A stretch of 64,000 nucleotides of DNA, from contig NC_056757.1 of assembly GCF_018687715.1 (NCBI RefSeq), forward strand, positions 29,307,501 through 29,371,500, read 5' to 3'. Position numbers and translations under genes: made by a program. Positions 12,303 through 25,885 of the stretch are shown here, piece by piece; within the stretch, counting starts at the first letter, position 1; every line of letters starts with the position of its first letter. The notes beneath the pieces were generated by a model, which did not search any database, had not been told where the DNA came from, and saw nothing but the letters and a program-made list of their open reading frames with translations. The stretch comes from Carya illinoinensis. Its lineage: Eukaryota; Streptophyta; Magnoliopsida; Fagales; Juglandaceae.

Positions 12303-12957
12303 TAAACACAACCCTTAAATGCATCTATATCTAGTTGGTTACTACACTTTTTTATAAGAAAAAAGCTACACAACCTCCACACATCATAATTTTTGTAATT
12401 TTTTTATTTGATCAAATATTTAATATATAAATAATTAATAGAAGAATTCAAGTAGTTTAAGAAAAATAAACTCAAAAAAATATTAAAAAATATAGTATGA
12501 ATAGGTTGGAGAGATTAAGTAGCATTACTCTTTATAAAATATTACTATCTATTCTTGTCCCGACATAAAATTACTTAGGAAGTTATACCTAACGTAATAA
12601 ATGTGCTGATGGGGACATTTTAGGTAAGAAATAATTATTCATCATGTTCTCATTTGCTTTAGAAATTGAGGGGAGAAGAAAAAATCATGTTAAAAGGATA
12701 CTTTGTTTCTTGATTTTTATTTTTATTTTTTAACGTTTTTGACAATTTGAAGAATTTTTTTATTTTCTTTTTAATTTTTTACAATCAAAGAAATTAGTTA
12801 AAAATAAATAATATTGTTTTTCATCTTAAATTACTTATCTTATTATATTACTAAAACGATATATTTTAAGTGACTATCGATGTGACAACAAAAAACATAT
12901 AACATCAGTGATCAGTACTCATGATTTATACTTAAAACAAAAGAGATATATATGTAT

Positions 12958-13130
12958 GAGAAATTATTTGTACAAGTCTCAAATAGATAAACTTCATACA
13001 AACCATTATAAAAAAGTAGACCCTACCTAAAAAGTGGAAAAAATAATATTCTTTATTAGTAAAACTCATATTTTTACGAATGGTTTGTATAGAACTTGTT
13101 TACTTGAAACTTATATCTAGTATTACTCTT
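12958..13130. repeat. Inverted-repeat MITE, unassigned family
   Basis: Two arms face each other: one has ACAAGTCTCAAATAGATAAAC then CATACAAACCAT, the other ATGGTTTGTATAG then GTTTACTTGAAACTT. A central AT-rich stretch separates them. No second clear copy in the window. Confidence 0.55.
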
Positions 13131-13980
13131 TTTTTTTTAATCAGTGCATAGAAATCAACTCATTCAAAACCTACTAGTCAGTACTCGATGGCTCTTTGGC
13201 ATGTCTTACTGACCAACTGAAGTCTGAGTTGGCTTGACAAATAAGTGGGAGTGACGGAAAATTGGATGTTGATGCTCTCCTTTTTCTTCTTGGAATGTTA
13301 ATTATATACATACAATTATTTTAGAACTCATTTTTATAACCAATAAACGTAAAATTATAATTTCATAAAAAATAATAAAATTTTCTTTGATTATTCTTTT
13401 TGACCAGAAGTAGAAGTAGAACTACATCTGATGAGAGCTAAGAAAGTAGTATTACTGTTACAGGAAAAAATCTGGTGGCTCAGATTCTCTTTCTTGTAAT
13501 TCGGAGCAACACTATCCAACTCCAAATTTGCTCCGTTCTGTAGAATAATACTTATCATTCTCACATACAACACCTATTTTAATTTTTTTTTTTTCTATAA
13601 CAAATATGTGATGTATAGATGATAAGTAGATGTAACCTTATAATACAAAAATACATTTTTACTTGAAACAATGATACAAAAATACATGGGCATAACTAAT
13701 AGATGTAACCTCAGGTGGGGTGGCCAAAAGTGAAAACCCGGACAGCACTAATTTGGGGAAACGTTTATCAAATACATGATAGAGATGAATCATGCTCCTG
13801 TACACCTTCATCTTGCAATAGAGATCTCTGGGTCGTACCTTCAATCCAAAGAAATAGAAGAACCCATAAATACCTTATATCAAGCTTGAGTTGCACACAG
13901 CAGGCAAAATTTCGAAGTTCAGCCAGACTTATTCTACCTCCATTCTGACTGCTACCTATCCCAGAACAAATTCACATATA

Positions 13981-16900
13981 TCACCTGTGGCCATTATTTT
14001 CATTGCTTAAGCGGCTAGTACTTGATGCTAAATGCGATGTGAAGCCAAAAGTTGTCGACTGCCGCAAGCTCTGCCGCACCCTATCAAAATACTCGGGATC
14101 GTTTGTTCGGCTACTACGCCTTATCAACTGTATTATTTGATGGTACATTGGGAAGAAGCGCATCTGAATTGTCGAGTAAGAGAAGTATGGTATCAGGGCT
14201 GAGATCACCACAACAAAAGTGACAAGCCAATACGAAGACGTTGGGGCAAGGTCTTCGATTAAGAGTTTGTAGGCTGTGGTAGAAGTGATAGGAGACATGG
14301 CTCCATATATCAAGAGGAAAAGGTACCAGATTGCAATAGAACCCCAGATGGCAACATGTTGCACCAAGGTGAAGTAACTTATAGCGAGTGCCATCTGCAG
14401 GTTTACGACCCAAACAACGCATGTATACATTGTCCCCCCAACAATATCCCTCCCAGCTGTTTGTCCATCATTATTGAAAGCCTGTAGCCCCAGAGCCTTC
14501 ATGCAGGAAAAGAAAATGATTATGGCACTGCAAAACCCATTTAACATCCAGCCGAGTATTCGACGCCAGCTGAAAAGGACATTTTGCACCCCTTCTTGGT
14601 ATAATAGAGGAAACTGCCAATGGAAACAAAAAATATTCACCCCCAAGCGCAAATCGAGAAACCAAAAATGTAAGTCAAGGCTACGTAGTCAAAAGCTAAG
14701 CATATGTTATATAATCAGGCATGCTCTGTTGTTCAACACTAGAGGCAACTCCTGGTACAACGGTTTGCAATTCTTTTATTTCTGGTACATAATAACGAAA
14801 CTCAAACTATAGGAGGCCAGAATGGTCTTTTTCTGTTCACTCAACAATGTGATTTCTAGGAATACTATTCTTTTTTCTTTTCTTTTTTTCTTCCACTAGT
14901 CCAACAGTCCCATAAAATGGCCATATGCAAAACAAACCATTTGAAAGTACAGACGGTTCTTGATGCCCAGTGCTAATAAAAAAAAAAAAAATACAGACGG
15001 CTCTTACACCAACAGCCTGTTTGGCCAATAGCATCGGTAGCAGGTGGGTGATCTCAAAGTGAGGAAAAGAACTTTGAGCCACCATACTTATTTATCTAGA
15101 AAAAAAAAATCCACAACATCCTAAGGTCTAAGAGCAATTAGGGGCCTAAGGGGTAGGAGTAAGCAAGATATGTTCTTATGATTATCGCAAAAATGAAAGT
15201 TACACGTTCCTTTCTGCACCTCCCCACCTAAAGAAGTATTATGCTAATCTCTCCACACAGAGAGTAAAACATAAATGAATCCATGCATTTGACGGTTAAC
15301 ATACCTTCAGACAATACCGAGCAGAAACATCTTGGTCAAAAATGCCCATGGCAACCACCGGAAATGTTGAGAAGAAAACACTATAAAGTGACAAAAACCA
15401 ATCATTGTATGCTGGTTGTCCAGAGAATGATGTAAACGCCTCATATAAGAAGAGAGTGAAACCAAACGTGATATTCTTGTAGAAGAAGTAACATATCTGC
15501 CAACAGACAATGACCCATGTAAATTGATTGTCACATGAAGGTTTAAACTTGTGATAGAATTTGGAAATGGCACATCTTCAAGATTTTGATGTCTTAAGTT
15601 TGCCCAAATCCAAATGTAAGAATGGATTACCATTGATGAGATCCTTCTGTAGCACCAATGTCCATGCACAAGTAGCAACCGCTCCAAATACCGAAACTGT
15701 GCAATTGCAATATCACTGGACATGACCGCCTGAATTGAAACAACAAGAAGAGTACGAGGAGTGAGAAACATAATAAAAAAACAAAAGGTTTCCTACACGA
15801 TTCAAATAAAAAATGCATAGCAGTCTTGACCACCTGCATTCCCTCAGCACCGCTTATTCCAACCCCTATATCTGCTTCTTGAAGCATTCCAACATCATTG
15901 GCACCGTCACCAATTGCTAACGTTGTTTTCCCCGTTCCAGATTTAACCAGTCTTGTAACCTTTTTCACCAGGAAATACAAATTACTCCTAAATTCTAATT
16001 ATATAGTAAAAGAACAAAAAGAAAAAAAAAACAAATGAAGATCAGAAAAGTGATAACGGTTTTAGTCACTGAAAAAACCATAAACCCACCAATGCCTTCT
16101 GTTTTGGTGAGGAGCGGCAGCATATAACAGATGCACAATGAACAGCAAGATCTAGAAACATTTTCTTCATGTCATCATTTAAAGCATAAGCAAGTGATTT
16201 CCCATCAATTATCAAAGCAAATGCCTCAGATCTCCCACTTGATGAAGAAAGCTGAGCCTTCCCTTCAGTTATCTGACGGAAAACACTTTCCTCTGATGCC
16301 TAAAGAATGAATCAGAGTCATCTCATCAATGTACAATGAATATGGATTTATAGATTATAAGATATCATAACTCAAATCCACCAAGCATCACAGGTTCATA
16401 ATAATTGATGCCTAGAGATTCACAAAATATTTTGACCCCATACTAAGCACAAAGGACTTACATCTCAGTTCGTAAGTCCTACCATACAAGCATGCTTTTC
16501 AACACCTTTCTGCTAGATTACCCTTTATTCCTTCCTCCTCAAGTAGTGCCATTTGAAGGCCTTTACACTACACACTATCCACGTGGCATAATTCGATTTG
16601 TAAGATTCAAATTTTAAAATTTATCTTTCAAATCCAAATTATGCCACGTGGATGGTGTGTGGTGTAAAGACCTTCAAATAGAATTACTCTTCTCCTATTG
16701 CAAACTTGAAAATTTTTGATATAACACAGGTCCATATAGAAATCATCAGGATTCAGACACCAATCTTCCTACTTCACTACAGAATGCCACACCAGCACCA
16801 TCTCCACTTATTGTTTATACACGGGGAGATGTAGAAATGTGAGAGAAAAAAAAAAAAGTCGGCCGCGATTTTTTGAGAGGGAACAAAAAAAAAAACCAAA

Positions 16901-19900
16901 ACTAATACAAAGCAAATCCAGCCCAAAGGATGCTAGTGGAGATCCAACAAATATGTCCAACTTACACTACCAAAACAAAGGTAAGGCCAAAGAATATTCT
17001 TATCGATGTAGAGTGTAGTCATGAATGCCCACATTTTGAACATATATACTAAAAGGCTGAAAAGGAAGAAATGACATAGTATGATATATATGTTCAGTGT
17101 GTTACATTAGGCTAACATGCATTTGTCATCGAGTTGGCTTCAAAGTCGCACTAATCTCATAGTATCTCATAACCCTACTATATTGTTCAAGAGTACTTGC
17201 CAATCTAAAAAATAAGTTCCATCCTAAAAGAGTAAATTGCCTTACCGAGAGATTATAACAGAATCAAGGACTGAAATACAAATTTACCTTAGCGGTTGCA
17301 GCCTTGTCTCCTGCTTTTTCCAATGCCTGAATTTGGGAACTCTCCAAATTGATTATTATCTGCTTCATTCCTTGTCTAAGCAGGCTACAAGAGAAACTGC
17401 CAATTTGTATATTTAAGTCAGATATCTTCAAAATATTATGAGAAGCAGGCCTCAGCACAAAGTCAGTATAAGAGTCGGACATAAATCATACCCAATATTG
17501 ATGGCAGTCTCCATCTTGTCTCCAGTCAACACCCAAATCTTAATTCCTGCTTGGGCAAGCTTGTTGATGCAATTAGGAACCTGACAAGCACAACAGGAGA
17601 AATCATCTCCAAATCCATAATCAATAAAAGGGTGTGTTCATTAGTAATTATTATTTTCAACCCACCCCATTTTGGAGTTTGTCCTCAACGGCAGTTGCAC
17701 CAAGAAGAATTAGATCCCTCTCAATCTTCTCCGCTACCACATCAATCAATGACTCCCGATCTGCACTTACTGAGTTTTTTACCTCATTGAATTTATCACT
17801 GAACTCCTTGTATTCAGTTTCATCAAGCTCACGATATGAAAGGATCAAGGTCCTCAGGCCATCATTAGCATACTCGTTAACATGCTCCCTGGTCTCCTCT
17901 TCAAACTTCCTACCATTCTTAGCAAGCCTTCCAAACATGACACTGCATGGGAAAATGAGTTAGGGTGATAAAGAAGCAGATGATGACATATCTGAGGTTT
18001 CAAGATAGTTGGTCACAAACCTGTCAGCACCTTTACAAAGTACAAGTATTTTTCCTTCCTCATCTCTTACTATCACAGACATTCGCTTCCTTGAACTATT
18101 AAACTCTAGAACATTCAGAAGTTTATACGTCCTGAAAAAAGGAAATTATTCATTTTATAATATAAGATATAAGATTAGCTAAGCACAAAGAAAGTAGCCC
18201 TACTTGCACATGTATATGTGGCCTCAGAAAGATTGGCTGGAGGGAGTATTTAACTCCTTGTTCTAGCATTCACATCCACCATAAGATGCAGATGACAATT
18301 GCAACACTGGAATGTATGTTAGCATGCAATGCACTATTTTTTTTTTTTTTTTTAATGTCGGGGAACCTCTCCAAGGCAGGGCCCTTCGGACCCACCCCTA
18401 CAAAGTAAACATTGGTCCCGTGCACCGCACTCTCGGAAGTTTCTTTACATGGAACTAGTTAAATCGCTAGCTTTTCACCAGGGGGTGTGACCCCAAAGGA
18501 TTATTTGCACCCATGAGGTGTTGAACCTTGGACCTTGAGGGGAGTGATACCCCAAGAAAAAGGCCTTCATCACTTGGGACAACCCCTTGGGGTTGCATGC
18601 AATGAACTAAATTGGTTAAAGGAAACCATCTACTTGGCCCCATGGAGCTTCTAAAGATACCAAGCAAGGAATAAGAACAGAAATTTGAAAAGAATTAAGT
18701 TTTGAGTTCAACTCTTTGTGAAAGCAATCACAAGAAACAAGTATAGAGCATAGCAGAAGCTCTGTCTGGTGCTAAAGAGAGCAGCAGAGCAGCCATCGCT
18801 CTCTCAATCTGCTCTCTAGTGGGAATTTAAGGGAAAAGAATACGGAATGTCCAGTGGCAAGGGGATGCAAAATCATAGATGGGCCCTGTGCTATTCATAT
18901 AAACCCATATGTACAACGGCATCCAAAAAGTGTTATAACACAAACTCTAGTTTCTCAATTTTGTTGCAAAGAGAAATGCTGACCTTTCAACTCTCTTCCT
19001 CGACACCGGATCCAGCTCATGCAGTGAAATGCTTGTCTGGGTCCTTTTATAGAATTCAAAACCAAGTTCTCTCGCTGCAATCACAAATGCCGCTTCATCT
19101 GGAGATTCAGCTTCATAAGAAACCTTTCCTGTTTCTTCATCCACTTCAGGTATCGCAGTATGACAGATCGTCAATAGCCGAAAAAATTTCTGAATGACAT
19201 CCGCATGAGGCTCGTTCATCCAGTTTCCATTCATGATTCTTTCATCTTCAAAATTAAAGCCTTGTACATGTGACTTGGAATCAGTAGAGTCTTTTTTGTG
19301 GTCAACTCCATTTACTTCCTCATTAACCAAAGGTGAGCCTCCATTCAAAGTACTCTCAACCTCTGTAACACCACGACCATAAGCTGTCCCAGCCACAGAA
19401 CACTTGATGAACTCCATTGAATTGCAGGTCAAAGTTCCAGTCTTATCTGAAAGTATTGTGTCAACTTGGCCAAGTTCCTCATTCAAATTTGAGGTACGGG
19501 TATGTGCCGGTTTGTCAGCTTCTTCATAGTACATGTGAACATCTTGATTGATGAAGATAGTCTGAAGAACTTTCACAACTTCAATTGACACATATAAGGA
19601 GATTGGAATAAAGAAAGTATATAACATAAGGGCTGTCAGAAAGTGAAAAACTGCCGCCAGTGGTGCTCTTTTGGGATCAAAGAAAACTGTGGAATCATCT
19701 GGTCTAAGATACCACCTTTTTGGCCTTCCATTTTCCAAGTCATCTTCTGTTGCAATGCCAAAGAAAATAGATCCAACAAATGCAATCAGAAACAGAACAC
19801 AAAACAAGAAGTAGATAATTCTGTCCATTTTCTTCTCAATTTTGCTTCTCTTTGAAGGGGGGTCAGTAGAATTTTGAATAACCTTTGTGTCATGACCGGT

Positions 19901-21712
19901 GAAGATAACAGCCCCATATATGTAGTCTGTATTCCGAAGTTTAGAGTCTCTGAGAAGAAGTTGTTGAGGAGAGAGGGGATATTGTTGCACTTCAAACTCC
20001 ATACTTCCAACAAAAGAGTACAAATTTGCATTGGGATCTTCACATTTAACAATAGCTTTGAAATCACTGAAGTTGGAGTCCTCATTTAAGAATGAAGTTT
20101 TCTCCATTGCTTGCTTTAGTTTTAAATTTGTCTCCCCATCAAGGTTCATGGTCTCGACATAGCAGATTGCATCCTCATAACTGGATGAAAGTAAGAGGAG
20201 ATCTGCCGGGAAGAATTCATTCTTCGCCACCTTCACTATATCTCCCACTCTCAGGTTCTTCCATTCGGTATAATCAAAAACCCCATCGTGTTTATGCACT
20301 TTAACCTTTCTATTGTTAACCTCAATATCCTGAAAAGTTATTCCACTCACTAAATTATATATCTGGGATTCAGCTAGCCAGAAAGAACAAACAATGTATA
20401 CAAAAGCCATATATCCTGCAAAATTAAAGAATATACAATGTATGCTAAAGCATAGATCCTGCAGAATTATTCCAGTTAAAAATTGTTTGCCCAGGATCAG
20501 CTAACCAGAAAGAACAAACATTACTAACATTTTGGCCTGTGCAATAAAGTATAGATCTCTGAAATTTTTACTCGTAAAAAAATCAAGTATAGATCTCTGA
20601 TCATTGGCAAGATAATATAGAACTTGTATAATTAGTATTGCACATATCCAAAAAGAATGATTTCAAGTAACATAGAAACATAGTTTACTTTCTCTCTTTA
20701 TTCCAAGAAAAATATTCTCTCTTTATTCAATTAAGTTTTCTATTTTGCCATGTTTTAAGTCATTCAAGTTTTGAACTGAAGTAATAAAAACATACAATGA
20801 AGGAAATAATATTAGCATCCCCTACTGATCATGTGATTTCAACATTTTTTAAAATTACAAGTCACTAAACTAGAGCAACTTATATGCCATGAATCTAGAC
20901 AGATAACGTGAAGTTACTTATATCATATCTATGGGGAGTCAAAAAGACTAAGAAAAATGTCTTTGCATCCAACGTAACAATCGAAGTGGCGAACATTCCA
21001 CAAAGATAGATACTTTTGCTCACAAAGCCCTATAGTAAAATCACAAACTTTAATCAAAGTAACTGATTCCCTCAAAGCCTCAGGACACTTCTTGATTCAG
21101 AGATCTCCAAGAAGTTTTCTGTTTATTAAAAAGAATCCCGAGAAAAGTAAAAACCATCTACAATCACTTTGGCATAAGGAGACTCTTGCACGGGTATCGT
21201 TTGTTTTGAATCTATATAAAACCTAGTTAAGTTGAATGAGAAAGATAGAAAAACAATTAAATACATGATATGAGGAGCAATTAACAGAACCAAACCGGAA
21301 AAGCCAGAAAAGGTACCTGCTTCTTTCGCCGCCAATCTTCAATACCCTCTTTCACCATCGTTGCTCCAACAATGACAATCAGAGGGATGATAGCACTAAC
21401 AGCTGTATAAGGAGTGAGTGGGGTGAAAGCCAAGGTGCCAGCAACCAAGAAGTAAAAATTAGCTACCCTCCTAAACTGCTCAAACAATGATTTAGGCAAG
21501 AAAGTTGCGAGGGTATACTTTGTCGTCCTAACATAATTGCCCCCATACTTCCGAATTCCGGCCTCAAAGCTATCCGGTTCATTGCAAAAAACAACCCTGG
21601 AGAACCCTGGCCGCCCAAGATGTGAATGGTCATCATCCTTCAAAGATGCCTTTCCACGTCTGAATGAGTAAAGCTTGCTGAAATGCAGCTTTCTCCTTCT
21701 GCCACCTCCCAT
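13981..21712 (-). CDS. ALA9: Phospholipid-transporting P4-ATPase (flippase), ALA9-12 group
   Basis: The enzyme uses ATP to move phospholipids to the cytosolic leaflet of plasma or trafficking membranes, normally with an ALIS beta subunit. Exons in coding order: 21317-21712, 18984-20329, 18021-18131, 17666-17942, 17492-17580, 17288-17396, 16090-16299, 15834-15959, 15631-15729, 15305-15496, 13981-14613. All phases fit and give 1195 residues, the normal family length. Key motifs are the actuator loop DGET (196-199), the P4-specific PISL of membrane segment 4 (374-377), the phosphorylated Asp427 in DKTGT, and GDGAND (863-868) in the hinge region. The N-terminus [17 protein letters not shown] and the C-terminal [11 protein letters not shown] mark the ALA9-12 clade. 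No key residue is missing. Introns hold a SINE (18337) and a palindromic MITE (16549). ALA9 over ALA10-12 is inferred from neighbour order. Confidence 0.96.
16549..16683. mobile_element. Palindromic MITE in flippase intron 6, with a G-box in each arm
   Basis: Nearly perfect inverted repeat with arms of about 45 bases. The left arm contains CATTTGAAGGCCTTTACACTA and CCACGTGGCATAATT; the right arm is its complement, AATTATGCCACGTGG then TGGTGTAAAGACCTTCAAATAG. Related but more worn copies are at 52182 and 54285. It is non-coding and foldable. Confidence 0.8.
18337..18594 (-). mobile_element. tRNA-derived SINE in flippase intron 2
   Basis: Read on the minus strand, it starts with a tRNA-like head (CAACCCCAAGGGGTTGTCCC), has a box-B-like GGTTCAACACC about 80 bases in, and ends in a run of about 17 A. 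Direct repeats flank it: GCATGCAATGCACTA at 18322-18336 and GCATGCAATGAACTA at 18595-18609, 14 of 15 identical. Poly-A tail plus a 15-base target duplication is the signature of LINE-driven insertion. Confidence 0.85.
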
Positions 21713-23120
21713 TTTATTCCTCTACAACTAGAAGAGCAAGCTCTCACCAACTCCTGCAGCAAGACCAGAAAAACACAGAAGCCCGCAATTCAGTATAACG
21801 ATTTGCTCCCTCCAAAGCAGCTTCCCTCACAAGGTAATTCAGCTTCTTCAAGGATTGATACCTAAAAGAATACCAACAATCAGAACCCAAAAAAAAATCA
21901 AAAACCTACTCGCTAAGAAGAACTAGAAGACTGTTTCCTCTGGGCCCTGTGGAAAATAAGAACTACCCAAAAGTAGTACAGCAGTACCCAGTGACTACTT
22001 TCCCCAAAGATGCCCATTTTTTTAATAAAAAAACAAAAAAGAGAGGGAGGGAGGAAAACAAAGAATAAACCAATACAAGTCTATGAAAAAAAAAAAAAAA
22101 AAAGAGAGAGAGAACCCCAGAAAAAGTTCCAGTCCAGAAGATCCAAAAGACAGTATTAGGAAAAGAACTATAACCGAAAAACACAGAAGCAACAACCGGA
22201 ACATAAATAAATAAATAAGTATTTTGAGAGAGCAAAACTTCAAGGAATATACGGGATAGTAGAAAGAACACGGGTTCAGAGTTGAGGCAAAACAAATAAT
22301 ACTGTACGAAACCTTACGAATTCTCAGCACAGAGTGTGTTAAAGAAAGACTCGCCTCGTAAGTCAGCCAATTATCGCAGACAGGGCCACGAGCACATAAA
22401 TACCCCAGACGATCAGGTAGTTAGATGAATATTCGTATAGGTGAACATTTCTCCGATGGCAGGCGCAGACCCGATGCTTTGAAAACAGACTTGTCTTGGA
22501 TTCTGGGTAACGCGCATTCGGCCACTTGACTTGGCGCGACTTTGACACTTTTTTAACTCAAATCCCTGCAAATCCAATATCGGAAATGTGGGTTGCGTAA
22601 ATTGAAAAATCATTTCAAGGATTAAGAAAATAGAAGCGGGGAGATCCAGAAGCGCAGATATTTTGCAGGGTAATTGATCAAAAGAGAAATCCGATTTCTC
22701 GGGAAACCTTGGAAGCTCGCAAATGTCGGATAATAATTTCCTTTCCCCCCCCCTCCGTAAAAAACTTCGTGGAGCAGCAGAAAAAAATAAAAACAAAAGG
22801 AAGATCACGATAATATCTTACCCGAAAAACATGTTAAAATACACAGAAACCAAGAGATTGGTATTGTGTCTTGATCAACAGAAATTAATCCGCCATGAAA
22901 GGGAAAAAGTGCGCACAACTTCTAGGAAGAGTCGGCAGTCACGCGCACAGTCAAAAGTTTCTTCCATGCACTTTATTTATTTATTTTTCATTTTTGTTGG
23001 TTTTTTTAATTGTTATTTACTCGTTTTCATGTTATTTTTTTAGTGGTGAATATTACGGCCGCCCGAATTAGTTATTGTTATCAGCTTCCCACCTCTTTAT
23101 TATCCGTCGGGTCTTCCTTT
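21713..23120 (-). other. Flippase 5' leader and promoter region
   Basis: No separate gene is seen. On the minus strand a pyrimidine tract ending in TTTTAG near 21862 could be the acceptor of a 5' UTR intron, but this is a guess. Short A- and GA-rich runs occur at 22080-22115, and a nine-C run at 22745-22753. Confidence 0.4.
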
Positions 23121-23929
23121 ACGATTAAACAATCTTTTGGGGTCAAAAAGGAAAAACATATTTAGAGTTCTATTATTATATAAAGTAACTTTAGCTAGTT
23201 TTTGCACATTTAATGTATATATAATTGGTCAAAATAATTATTTTATATTAAAAAATAATATAATTAATTATAATAATAAAATAAATAAAAAATATATAAA
23301 AATAATTTCATATAAAATTTTTGATAAATTTATATCTATTTAAAATAAAATAATTTTATAAAAAAAATACTAGTATATCTCATGAGTTTGTCCTTTCATT
23401 TTGACCACTTATATATATATTTTTTTTACTTAATAGTTAAGGGAATGACTTTTAATGTATTGATATATTTTTTATTTTATAAAAACATTAAAAAATGTTT
23501 AAAAAATATAATAAATAAAATAAAATATGAAATTTGTACTATTGTACACGCCCAACAGTTAAAACTAGATGGCACACTATCACCACTCATTTTACAATTT
23601 AATGTATCGTGTCAATTTATAAATTTATTTTTAATAATTTCTTTATAATTAAAATATTTATCAAATATTTTTATTGATTGCCTAACATACATATATATAT
23701 ATATATCATATAACATATGTAAAAGTCTTGTTATAATCACGAGCTTCTTTTAATGAGAGAATGTTACCTATATCGTTGTTTATTCTATGTTTCAAATGAA
23801 CAATGTGTGAATTGGCTTCCATAGGGAAAATGATAAAATGAACTTGACATTTCACTTCATAAAGCCAAGGGGACGAGACTTTTCTGCTAAAGGAAGGTGA
23901 CCATGTGAGACCCATTCTATGTTTACATT

Positions 23930-24262
23930 AAAGCCTGATTTGAATAATAAAGTTCTCTCAATCTATCTCATTTAACCTTATTTCAATATTCAAATACCAC
24001 AATCACAAATACTTTTCAAATTCAAATATTTAACTTTTTTTTTATTTAATTATTATCTAATCATTATAATTTTTTCAAATTTATAAATAAAATATAAAAA
24101 AACAATTCAATTTTATCAGATCCCAAAATAAAAATAATTTTATAATAATTTTATTCTATTTTTTCTATTTTTTTCCTCAAAATTCTAATATAACATATAA
24201 ATTCAAACTATTTTACTATCCTTAATAAATAAAATCATATCATCTTACTATTCCAACAAGAC
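23930..24262. repeat. MITE, GAGATGAGAT family (copy 3, inverted)
   Basis: Opposite orientation to the copy at 12105: starts GCCTGATTTGAATAATAAAG, has ATTATCTAATCATTATAATTTTTTCAAA in the middle and ends ATCATCTTACTATTCCAACAAG. Confidence 0.5.
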
Positions 24263-24544
24263 TACAGGACATGTCAAATGCTTGACATTGTGGAATGGAG
24301 AAAAATTAAAAGATTGCTTTGCTTTCACCAGGTGGCGGCTATATAAGGTTTGTTGCGTGCATCTTATCCTGACATAGTAGGAACTCAGCAGGGGATTTCC
24401 TTTTTTTGCGCCTCAAGACGAGCATATAGGCATAGTCAAGTTACTAATTGACAAATGTTAGCGCTAACAGACATCATATCTTGAGAGGGACGCGTATAGA
24501 CTCATGTTTCCAATATCTTCGATGTAGTTAGGATGGTTTGTCGT

Positions 24545-24588
24545 GTGAATTACTTAAAATATTTAAGTATCGTGCACACTCTCTTTTA

Positions 24589-24631
<43 letters not shown>

Positions 24632-24727
24632 CATAAAAAAAATTAATTTTTAATAATAAATCTGAATACTTTTTAAAAAAAAATATACGAAACTTGCACA
24701 CCTTAAAATTGTATCTATTATTACTCA
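24545..24727. repeat. MITE, TGTGCAAGT family (copy 2)
   Basis: Ends are CGTGCACACTCT and CTTGCACACCTTAAAATTGTATC; the core TTAATTTTTAATAATAAATC is shared with the other copies. The (AT)n tract appears to have grown inside this copy. Confidence 0.6.
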
Positions 24728-25214
24728 TTTATTTATGTCGTATTATAATAATATTGTATTAATTATTAATCTTGAAATGTGTTGATTTTAAGAAGTAAGA
24801 AAGGAGTTATTAATTATAATATTATGTCAATATGATTACAATGAAAAATGATACAAGAGTATTATAGCATATAGGGAAATTCTTATTCAAGATGTCTTAC
24901 TCTTTTAAAAATGGAAACTTGCATAAATATTAAATAAAGCAAGTTTACAAAGAAGAATGAAAAACCAATTTACAAGAACAGAAGGTCATTTTCTCCCAAC
25001 TTGGAGTTGGAGTTTAATATAGTACCCACTTCTCAATAAACAAGGTGAAAGAGGCAGTCCATTGATAGAAACAGAGCGGAGGAGTTGGTCAATATCCCTG
25101 ACTTCAATGCCATTAGGCATTAGGTTACAAACATTAAAAATTCATCGACGCGGTTGGTATCTCAGCCTCTCACCGTGTCATTAAATTCATCAACGCGGTT
25201 GGTTTCTTATTTTA

Positions 25215-25395
25215 TAAATGAGTAATTATATATACATAGATTCTCATCTTATTTTCATCTTATTAAATAAGATATGATATATTCATTATTATTATATAAT
25301 AAAGAAATTTGTAATAAATGATTATTTAATAATGATAAATATATTATATCTTACTTAGTAAAATAAAAATGAGATAGTAGTATAGTATATAAAAT
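25215..25395. repeat. Inverted-repeat MITE, GATATGATA family (copy 1)
   Basis: Two halves mirror each other: TAAATAAGATATGATATATTCATTATTATTATATAATAAAG against TTATTTAATAATGATAAATATATTATATCTTACTTAG. Related copies lie at 53905 and 63165. Confidence 0.6.
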
Positions 25396-25604
25396 TTTCC
25401 TTTATAAATATTACATTTTCATGAATCATCCTTTATTTTAAAAAAATAAATAAATTGAAAATTTGATAAGAAATTTCTACTCATCCTGAAAAAATGACAA
25501 TACAATATATAAATTATTTTTTGTAAAATACATATTGTTTTCATATGCCCATCATTCTCCGACTTGCTTATAATTATTTGATTTATAATAGTTACAATCG
25601 TGAG

Positions 25605-25752
25605 CATATAAATATTGTATAATTATTTAAAAAATAATAATATAAACAATACCCACATAAAAAAATTAATTTTTTTTAATAATAGACATTTTTTTTAAAG
25701 CGACTATACAACGCTTGCATACTTTACGACTATACATAACATTACTTTTTAA
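25605..25752. repeat. MITE, TGTGCAAGT family (copy 3)
   Basis: Shares AAAAAATTAATTTTTTTTAATAATAGAC and the end CTTGCATACTTTACGACTATACATAACATTAC with the copies at 28084 and 53452. Confidence 0.55.
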
Positions 25753-25885
25753 TTTTTAATTTTGTTTTTTTAAGTATAAAACAAATGGGTATTTTTTTTT
25801 TCGTCTGTTGAAAAAGTCCAGCCATTTTGAATATATTGATTTTTTACTAGAAGGGCGTACAATAGACAATTAAAAGATACATTAA

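Larger units (their letters stand above)
11572..13980. other. AT-rich intergenic DNA with clustered MITEs
   Basis: No gene is seen between the convergent CML and flippase genes. At least three short transposon remnants lie here (11975, 12105, 12958). A minus-strand open frame at 13391-13573 is short, lacks family resemblance and probably belongs to a further repeat. Confidence 0.55.

Noticed and set aside
15627..15980. Frame reading through from the GDGAND exon as a separate small protein
   Set aside because: It is exon 8 of the flippase followed by intron sequence.
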